From Chimonanthus salicifolius (taxonomy: Eukaryota; Streptophyta; Magnoliopsida; Laurales; Calycanthaceae), in assembly GCA_013350335.1 (NCBI GenBank), contig CM023532.1, positions 33,047,708 to 33,111,707 on the forward strand: a DNA stretch of 64,000 bases, given 5' to 3'. The notes below the pieces were generated by a model. The model saw nothing but the letters and a program-made list of their open reading frames with translations. It was not told the DNA's origin and did not search any database. Below are positions 56,071 to 64,000 of this stretch, one piece after another. A program made the translations under genes and the position numbers. Within the stretch, counting starts at the first letter, position 1, and the number at the start of each line of letters is the position of its first letter.

Positions 56071-56488
56071 AAATGATGAACGATTGGATCGATTTTAACA
56101 ACTGCGTGTGCCTCCAGCGTAGAAAGAAAAGTTTAGCCAGACCCAGCTTGGTAAATCTAGAACTCAGACCGAAAGATTCCATACTTAGAATATTGTTTTA
56201 TACTTCTATGACACTTGGAGATTCCTTACGTCCTTATTTAATATTTGCGTGGAGATTGGAAGGGAAGGGAAGCGAAGGAGAGTTAATGACTGATGACCCT
56301 TGACTGACACCAACCATTTCTTCTTACCATGAATTTTCTTCATACCATGAATTTATAATAACTGAAGAAGAAGAAGATGAGGACTTTGAATGAAATGTCT
56401 CAGTTTCATGATTTGGGCTCATTTTTATATGCTTTTCGGGGTTTTCTCTAATTTTGAATGAATCTTACTCAATCGTTCAAAGGAAAAA
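56071..56488 (+). promoter_or_regulatory. Conserved 5' flank of GLR copy 4 with upstream ORF
   Basis: Equivalent to 7560-7977 and 37145-37564. The small ORF (ATG at 56074, stop at 56303) has more substitutions than in the other copies and extends further at its end, which argues against strong protein-level constraint. Confidence 0.35.
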
Positions 56489-59400
56489 ATGTCTCAGTTT
56501 CGGCCTCTCTTCCTTTTCCTATTACTGATATCCATGAAAGGATGGGCTACAGCTGCAAGTGGTAAACCTAAACCTCTGAGAATTGGTGTCCCTGCAAATT
56601 CTCCATGCCCCAAATATGTGGATGTAACGTGCAACAACACTTCAAACTCAGCATGCTTTCAGGGTTTCTCCATCGATGTCTTCCGGCTTGTATTGAAGAG
56701 AATCCGTTACCGGTCTCGCTATCAATTCATTCCATATGAAGGATCTTATGATTCTTTGATCAAACAAGTTTACCTCAACGTGAGTTTCACGAATTCCCTT
56801 TGATTTTCTTGATTAGATCTTCTACGTTCTGATTATAACTTCTAACAACATTAACAAAGGGTAAAATCTTTGTGCCTTTAAAATGATATAAAGTGGATTC
56901 CTATATGTTAGAATATTGGCTCGATTTGGCCTGATTCGACTTGTCTTTCTTTTCTTATTAAGAGAGACAAAACATAAAGTCTCTTGGTTTTGTTGGGTGG
57001 CCCTTCTCGGGCAACTGTGAGTTTGGTTGTCTGTAAGAGAGAGTTTGATGGTGAGATATTGGGTTTGGAAATATTTTCGTTTCATAGTCGTAGATCTTTT
57101 TCGATTCCTGCTCGTGGATGTAGGCCTTGGTCGAATTACGTAAATCTGTGTCTCTATCTTCTTCATTTAGATGTTGATTTTGTATTTTGATTGCTTCATA
57201 GCGATTTGATTTTCTGATTTTTTGCATCAGCACTATAGATATTTAGATGTTTTTCTTTTTCTCTGTGGCGAAGAAATTCGATGCAGTAGTTGGCGATACA
57301 TCTATTGTGGCGAATCGGTGCCATTACGTAGATTTCTCCCGACACTACACAGAATCGGGAGTGAGAATGGTGGTTCTTGAAGAAAAAGCAGGAGGAAAAG
57401 CTTGGATATTTGTAAAACCATTCACTAAATGGATGTGGGCAGCAACAGGAGCCATTTTCTTGTATAATGGTTTAATCGTCTGGTTAATGGAAAGAGAAGG
57501 CAATGAAGATGCAAAGGGCTCCTTCCGCAATCAAATTGGAAATTGGATCTGGCTCACCTTCACCACTCTCTTCCCTATTCATGGTAAAAAACCAGCTTTT
57601 ACCTACATAAAATCTAAAATTTTCGTATTGATCAATTGTTTTTTAGGAGGTGATATAATTCATAGTTATTTTCATATGATCTAGTTGATTTTCTATCATA
57701 GTTTTGCATCTTTCCAATTGAATGCTTGGATTTAACATATTCTATTTCATACCATTAAAATAGGTATTCCTACTAGATTTACATAGAAATTTTCCATGAA
57801 ATGACATTTGAGGATGAGACTAACTTCTAGAGTCCATTTCATATCTAATTTAGAGTCTTTTGGCATAAAAAAAAAAATGTCAATATGTTACCGTCGTCAT
57901 CTTCATTAAAGTCAATAACTCCATTTTCTATAAACTTGAGTTCAATTGGTTCGAGGTTTTAGGATTAGACAAGCTATCTTAGGTTTAACTCTTTTCAAAA
58001 TAGCTTAATACACGAGGTATAGGTGGTTTCATATATCTATAGAAATTAATCTCACCTCTATTATGGAATAACAATATCTCCTGATGATTAAGAAAAAAAA
58101 ATGAAAGATAATAGTTAAATTTCATGAAGCTTTCCCATAGATGTTGCAATTGCTTCTCTTCTCACTTTCTCAAACGTGAAAAGTCCACCCATGTACTTGG
58201 ATTGTTGTTCAGTGTATCTAAAAGAATGCATTACATTCTTCATATTATCTCATTAAACTCTCAAGATAAAAAGTCACACGCTCAGACAAATCTCTCTATT
58301 GGTTGGAGAACAGAACTATGAAATCTTCAAACCTCTAAGTCGGCGTTTGACCGACAAAACTCACCGTGTTATTGACTTACTGCCTTGTTGTAGGAGAGAA
58401 ACTCCGAAGCAATTTGTCTAAGATGGCTATGGTGGTATGGCTGTTTGTGGCCCTAGTCTTGACACAAAGCTACACGGCCAGCCTCAGTTCATTGCTAACC
58501 ATTGAGCGGTTGAAACCAAGTGTTTTAGACGTGGAGACACTGAAAAAGACAAATGCCACTGTTGGGTGTGATAGGAGTTCTTTCGTAGTAAATTACTTGG
58601 AAAATGTTGTGGGTTTTGACAAGACACACATCAAGACATACACATCAGGAAATGAATATCCAGGAGCTTTAAGAAAAGGAGAGATCAAAGCCGCCTTCCT
58701 TGAAGTTGCTTATATCAAAGTCTTCCTTGATGAAAATAAGAAGGGTTTTACTGTCACTGGACCCACATTCGAAATTGGAGGATATGGCTTTGTAAGTACT
58801 TTTTCATCATAATTATTATTGTTAGGTCATAGTTTTTTCTTTTTCTTTTTTAATTTCATAGCGAGTGCCCAATGGATTTGAATGTGAATCGAACCCAAAA
58901 TTTCTGTTCATAAGTAGAGTTTTTTGACCTTACGCCAGGTCAACCCCCTTTGAATTAATTGTTAAGTATAAATGTTACCCATTGTTGTCAATTTACTCCA
59001 GTTGTTTTATATGACCATTACTGATTGATAGTACCATAGCAGAATTAGGATTCTTAAGTAATGTATAGTGTGTCACTCTACTCCCTTTTAAGTTATTATT
59101 CCCCTAACATTTTCTATCTCTAGGCTACATTTGGATTGGGAGATTTTTTTTTTAAAGAGCTCCACTCTTCACTAGGAGTTTCTCTTGTTAAAGATTCTTC
59201 TATATTTTATGGGGGGCTATTTAGCCACCTCATTTCAAATTTTACTTTTCTTTTAATAGACGCCTCATTTCAAATTTTTGTGTGAAAATTATCATTTTAG
59301 CTCTCGATTTTCTTTTTTTTTAAAAAAAAAGACACTTCATCAATACAAAATTGAGGGGCAAAACGGTAATTTCAGATAAAATTTTGAAATGACATGTCTC

Positions 59401-60758
59401 TTAAAAGAAAAGTCAGGTGTCAAAATAACTATCCTATTTTATTTGATAATTATAGGTGTAAAAGTGGGAAGAGAAAACAAGGAATGAGAGGGGCAAAGGA
59501 AGAAGAATGGGAGACTATGGTTTCTCCTCTCTCTTGAAGGAAAAGTGGGGAATCTCATAATTTCTCAAAAAAAAAAAACCAGGCCAAATGCCAGTTGAAT
59601 AGTTTACACTTAAAATAAAATACCATGTCAATCCAATTTAACCTCTTGTAAATCATTGCCATGTTCTCTTTCATGCCATTAATTTTGAATTTTGTGCAGT
59701 GACTCTTCTTTCCTCCCTTTTGAAAATAAGTTTTGAATCTGTTTGAGTTAAGTCTGTTTTAAATGTGTCTCCTTTTGAAACCTTTAATTTAGATCATTAT
59801 CATTTACTCCTTAGATCTTCTAGACCCTCTGTATGCTAAGAAAATGCAAAAGAACATCCTTTTTTTTTTTTTAATAAAATAGTCGTGTGATGAGTCGAAC
59901 CCATCTCAATCAAAAGCAGCTTCACTTGACCTGCATTAGTTTGATGTAATTTGAATTTTCTAAAACTCAAATCACACATAAGCATTGATTTTAAATCCCT
60001 ACATGAAACTCTTTAAAGAATGTTGGTATCTTTTTCCTATAATCATTTACACTAAAGAATCCATCATCTGGTTTACAATCCTAAGGAAAATTGGGACTCT
60101 TACTAATTTAAATGGTGTTAACATATATGGTATCTGAACACGATTTTACTCGGATTGATTGGATAGTAACGGATACCGATTTGTATACTCTCTATTTTGT
60201 ATATTCTCTTTATTTGTTTCTTCACTTGTAAATTATTTTCTTTATTCTTTGATTGTAATTTTCTTCATGAATACAAATTGTTCATAGGCTCTTCCTTCCG
60301 TTGAGGAAGACACTGCAAATCTCTCTCTCAATTTCACAAATGGATTTATTATTCAGGCATTTTCAAAAGGTTCACCCCTCGCCGGAAAGGTGTCTGAGGA
60401 GATTCTAAAGTTAAGGGAAGACGGCACGTTGCACAAACTAGAGAAGTATTTGGTTCCATCATCTTCCGAGAGTTCAACTTTTGGGAAGCGCGACGAGCAT
60501 GAGAACGGAAGATTGAGCCTAGAAGGCTTCTGGGGGCTCTTCCTTATCACCGGAGGAACTTCAACATTGGCTTTTATGTCATTTCAACTCGATCGATTCC
60601 GCCATTATTGGCGCCGCAAGAACAACCCACCATTGCCATTGGTTAAAGCTCCATCAAGTAGAGTTGCTTACATTATTGCCAAAAATGAATTAAATGATCG
60701 AGACCGGTGGCTCAATGCAGTTCAGCTGCACCAGTTTGGAAGAAGCAACCCCTTCTAG
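56489..60758 (+). CDS. GLR: Compact glutamate receptor-like channel without amino-terminal domain (copy 4)
   Basis: Third complete member. Exons: 56489-56779, 57274-57583, 58394-58791 and 60357-60758, 466 aa. The signal peptide leads straight into S1, followed by M1, pore loop, M3 (SYTASLSSLLT), S2 and M4, as in copies 2 and 3. Exons 2 and 3 are almost identical to copy 3; exon 1 differs at several codons (VTCNN, FSIDVF, YRSRYQF, VYLN). S2 has KKTNATVGC and FDKTHIK. The last exon starts AFSKGSP and keeps the Trp before M4 (EGFWGLF), as in copy 2, with RHYWRRK in the tail. All junctions are GT-AG and no disruption is seen. CDC48C copy B begins 2.15 kb downstream. Confidence 0.88.
58860..58955 (-). 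repeat. tRNA-related SINE-like repeat in GLR copy 4, intron 3
   Basis: On the minus strand GGGTTGACCTGGCGTAAGG is followed by TTTGGGTTCGATTCACATTC (a good B-box). Orthologous with 39990-40085. Confidence 0.5.
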
Positions 60759-61257
60759 AGTACTAACAGTAATCACTAATTCCCTTGGGCCGAACCTCAG
60801 AAAAGAGTATTAGTATTTCCTAATTCACTTGTAAGAATCAGTTCTCTAAGTAGTAAGCAATTGCTTACATTTTCTACTTTGGAATTCCTTACATGCTGGA
60901 AGAGATGACCATTTTATGAGTTTGGACATGTGACATGTAGATAAGATTGATATAAAGAAAAATATATTTTTTTTTTGTATTTATAAATATTCTTAATTAA
61001 GGGATTGTAATTGATTTGATTTTATCTTCTATTCTATGAGAGGTTTGTAACATTCTATATATACCGTTGATAATGAGAAAGCGAAAACAGCCATTTTTTT
61101 TCAAAACTCTACAAAATGTAGAAAAATGAATATTATAAATTATCAAGCCAACTACATAGAACATTGCTAATAGTGTAATCTATAACAATTATTATACCCT
61201 TTAGATTAAAATGCATCTGTGAGTGATAAGAGTATATCTCCTAGGTGCATTTTTTTT

Positions 61258-61702
61258 CTACAATAAAAAGGGCTCAACCTTAGAGTTAAGTTAAGGGGAT
61301 TAAATTAATTATTGAAAGTGATTTCTCTGACGTTATTAAATAGGTCAGTGGAGAGAAGTTTTTTTCTTAGAGGCTTACCAATTTTGTGAAGGAGATTAAA
61401 GTGTTGATTATAGGCATGGAGGTGTCATTTTCGCTGGTCAGGTGCTTAGCTAATAGGGTTGCAGATTTCTTCGCTAAAAATAATGTTGATGGAGCTATTC
61501 AGGACACTTTTCATTTATCTGAAGGGTAGTGTTTGTCAGATTTTATAATTATAGTGTTTATTTGGAATTCATTGGATATCGGGTTTTTATTGTATTTCTC
61601 TATGTGCCCTATATCTTTTAGGCTCTTTTTTTATCTTTTATTTTTCCTTTCTCTTGTATTTTTTTTTTAATGAATTTATTTTTCACCGCTAAAAATAAAA
61701 GT
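61258..61702 (+). mobile_element. LINE 3' relic with RNase H segment (copy C)
   Basis: Near-identical to 42580-43012. Remnants of the RNase H C-terminus (GMEVSFSLV, ANRVADFFAK) are readable with breaks. It predates both duplications. Confidence 0.6.
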
Positions 61703-61720
61703 GGCTTCACTGCCTCTCGA

Positions 61721-61750
61721 CCCACGTTCGAAGTTGGAGGATATGGTTTT
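61721..61750 (+). pseudogene. Orphan tip of GLR exon 3 with splice donor (second copy)
   Basis: Identical in layout to 43031-43060: PTFEVGGYGF followed by GTAAGT, directly after the LINE relic. It was duplicated with the tandem unit. Confidence 0.7.
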
Positions 61751-62910
61751 GTAAGTATTATTTGCTACATTATTTATTATTATTGGTTGTTATTATTATT
61801 AGTCACTGAATCATTTTCACTTTAACGTTTTACCCATGAGAGACAATCGCCTCTAAACCCCTTGATCTCATACAATAGGATCCAATATAGGAATGAGTAG
61901 AGTTAAAAGGTATTCTTAAACAATAGGTTGCTCTTCAACCCAAACATAGTTGAACCCATCATAAATGAACAGGTTTAAACACATATATCAGCCCATTTAT
62001 ATAAATAGTCAATCTTGGGCTTTTTGACTTGTTTAGCTATTATATATGTATATATACACTTAGGTCATTTTCTATTTTTAAAATATTTTAAAACTAATTA
62101 TTAAACTAACTGTTCATAATTAAATTAGATATGGTGAGTTATAAATATATCAAATTTGAACTTTAAATTCAATATCTAGTCACTTGATTTTAGTATTCAA
62201 AATCTAAAATACCAAGACAAAGATGTCAATTAACTTTAACCAGTAAGATAATGTGCCTGTAATTTATCGGGTCAACTTTTAATATAAACAATTCAATTTT
62301 TCATGACCTCAAACGGGCTCGACTTTCATATATACAAACGCGGGCTCTGAATGCACTAGTACATAGCTCGGTCCGAAGACCGCCGTGAACACCTCTACTC
62401 ACGGATAAAAAAAATGTTGGGACCGAGATCTCGGGCCCACGAATATCGACCGATATTTCTCTCTCCTTTTTTACTCAAATCTCGGCCGAGATGTATTGTA
62501 TCAGCTAGTGCTGAAATTGGGCTGGGCCGTATTTTTTAAAATCCAACCCGGTCCTACTTATTAATATATGGAATACGATCCGACTCGAATTTTTGACCCG
62601 AACATCTTGACCAGACCCGACCCGTATTTTAAACTTATTTTATCCTATTTTTTACCGGATCAGGTTAACTTAAAAATCTTTGAATCCAACACGAACTAAT
62701 TTAATGTGTATTTATGATTTCTTAAATCGATCTAACCTGCTAACCTGACTTTTATAATCGTACCCGAGTTTCACCCCTAGTACTAGGGTCAGCCCGTGTA
62801 TGCGAGATCCATAGTATCCGCCGAGATCTCCCGCCATCCAAGGCCGATACATCTCTCTTCCCCTGCCTCCACTAAACGATCCTGTTCGTAGAATCTGTGC
62901 TCTCACTCTT
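61751..62910. other. Spacer and upstream region of CDC48C copy B
   Basis: Collinear with 43061-44280. It holds a hAT-type element at 62516-62779 (TAGTGCTGAAATTGGG to GAGTTTCACCCCTA, flanked by imperfect octamers GTATCAGC and GTACTAGG) and the GC-richer leader before the ATG. Confidence 0.5.
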
Positions 62911-64000
62911 ATGAAAATGGCGAAGCGGCCGCGCGGAAGCCGCTCTCCCTCCAGCTTCAACCGTCATCGGCTGCTTCGCCGCCTCCAGTCATTCAATCAT
63001 GAGAGATACAAAAGTCTTGATCAAATCGTCGAACACCTTCGCTTCAACTATCCCGACTACCGCCGCGTTAAGTTACATCCCTTCTCCAGATTCGTCTCTC
63101 AAGCCCTCGAATCCCTGCCATCTTCATCTTCCCATAACGAAGATGATGAAGAAGAAGAAGATGGCTCCGTTTCCACCTCCGAAGATGCCATTTTCGAATC
63201 GAAGTTCGAACCGGCGTTCGACCTCACCAAGTCCATACTCCGGTCTAATTACAGTTCTTTGAAGTCAAACCAGAAAGAAGAAAAAGAAGAAGAAGAGAAG
63301 AATGTGGAGATTGAAATCAGTAATAAGTCGTTGAAGATGGAATTGGGGGATCAGACGGCTGAGATGGTGGAATTGAAGGGCGGGGACGGTGGTGGGAGTG
63401 GTGAATTCAAGAGGGGCAAGAACGGGCCAAGGTTTAGGGATTTGGGAGGGATAAATGCGGTTTTGGATGAGTTAATGATGGAGGTGATTGTTCCACTCTA
63501 CCACCCGCAGCTGCCGCAGTGGTTGGGAGTGAGGCCGATGGCGGGGATTCTCTTGCATGGGCCTCCTGGATGCGGGAAGACGAAGCTCGCACATGCTATA
63601 GCAAATGAGACTGGCGTGCCTTTCTACAAAATTTCAGCAACCGAAGTAGTCTCCGGTGTCTCAGGTAATCCTTTTTTTTTTTTAACTATGTTGTCACTCT
63701 CCTTAATTTTGTTTTGGAGCTGCATTTGTATGGTCTAACACAGTAATTTGCTATTGTTAGTAGATATTGGGTTCCTTTGGATCATAGTTACTAAATGCCG
63801 ATATTTCTTGTTTTCCATTTCTCGAGTTCATTCCACACTTCTACACATCCTATTCAAAATTTTGTAAATAGAGTTTGCTTCATGGATTCTTTCATTTCAT
63901 CACTTTCCCCATCCATTTTTTCATTATGGTAACTATGGTTGAGTAGCATGTGTAGCCACACTAGGGGACTACATGGTTAGAGGGAAGGCGAAGTTTCCCG
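62911..64000 (+). CDS. CDC48C: CDC48C-like AAA ATPase, 5' end (copy B, partial)
   Basis: Only the first exon (62911-63664) and part of intron 1 lie in the window. The exon encodes 251 aa plus a split Gly codon and matches copy A closely: the FNHERYK...VEHLRFNYP region, the acidic DDEEEEDG linker, then the start of D1 with GINAVLDELMMEV and Walker A GPPGCGKT. It is one residue shorter in the acidic run and has Leu where copy A has Trp in D1. The donor GTAATCC is the same as in copy A. This may be the working copy, since copy A carries a premature stop, but its later exons cannot be seen. Confidence 0.85.

Larger units (their letters stand above)
55370..64000. repeat. Tandem unit 2 of GLR + CDC48C duplication (runs off the window)
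   Basis: Collinear with 36518 to about 45380 with few differences. It contains GLR copy 4, the LINE relic, the orphan exon tip and the first exon of CDC48C copy B. It lacks the SINE fragment seen in intron 3 of copy 3. Confidence 0.8.

Overview
The window is plant nuclear DNA, most likely from a flowering plant. The genes have many introns and AT-rich spacers. The families are plant-specific: glutamate receptor-like channels (GLRs), a NAC transcription factor and CDC48C-type AAA ATPases. The repeats are also typical of plants: hAT and Stowaway MITEs, tRNA-derived SINEs, LINE ends with an RNase H domain, a solo LTR and TRIM elements. The species cannot be named from the sequence. All introns and products below are my own splice models read from the sequence; no transcript or alignment was available.

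Layout. (1) 1-3.3 kb: the 3' part of a GLR whose last exon carries a one-base insertion in the M4 segment, so it is probably a pseudogene. A TRIM element lies upstream. (2) 7.98-12.5 kb: a complete four-exon GLR of about 465 aa. (3) 14.3-25 kb: a gene-poor spacer full of transposon relics, including a 783-bp hAT-type element with a perfect 8-bp target duplication. (4) 25.1-28.6 kb: a three-exon NAC gene resembling NAC090, with a pyrimidine-rich minisatellite in intron 1. (5) 28.6-32.96 kb: spacer with SINEs and a Stowaway MITE. (6) 32.96-43.03 kb: a second copy of the 2.45-14.26 kb block, containing an orphan last GLR exon and a second complete GLR (37.6-42.1 kb). (7) 44.3-53.7 kb: a CDC48C-like gene of ten exons with one in-frame TGA in the second ATPase domain. 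(8) From about 55.37 kb: a head-to-tail repeat of the segment starting near 36.52 kb. It contains a third complete GLR (56.5-60.8 kb) and the first exon of a second CDC48C (62.9 kb onward), which runs off the window.

The main biological point is the set of three intact GLR paralogs. Each encodes a signal peptide joined directly to the ligand-binding S1 segment, then M1, pore loop, M3, S2 and M4. The large amino-terminal LIVBP-like domain of ordinary plant GLRs is absent. This compact form is shared by all three copies and so predates the duplications. The locus appears to have grown in two steps. First, a block of about 10-12 kb holding the end of one GLR plus a compact GLR was copied. Then a unit of about 18.9 kb holding a compact GLR plus CDC48C was duplicated in tandem. 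Copy-specific insertions (LINE, SINE, MITE, solo LTR), each with an empty site in a sister copy, help to order these events.
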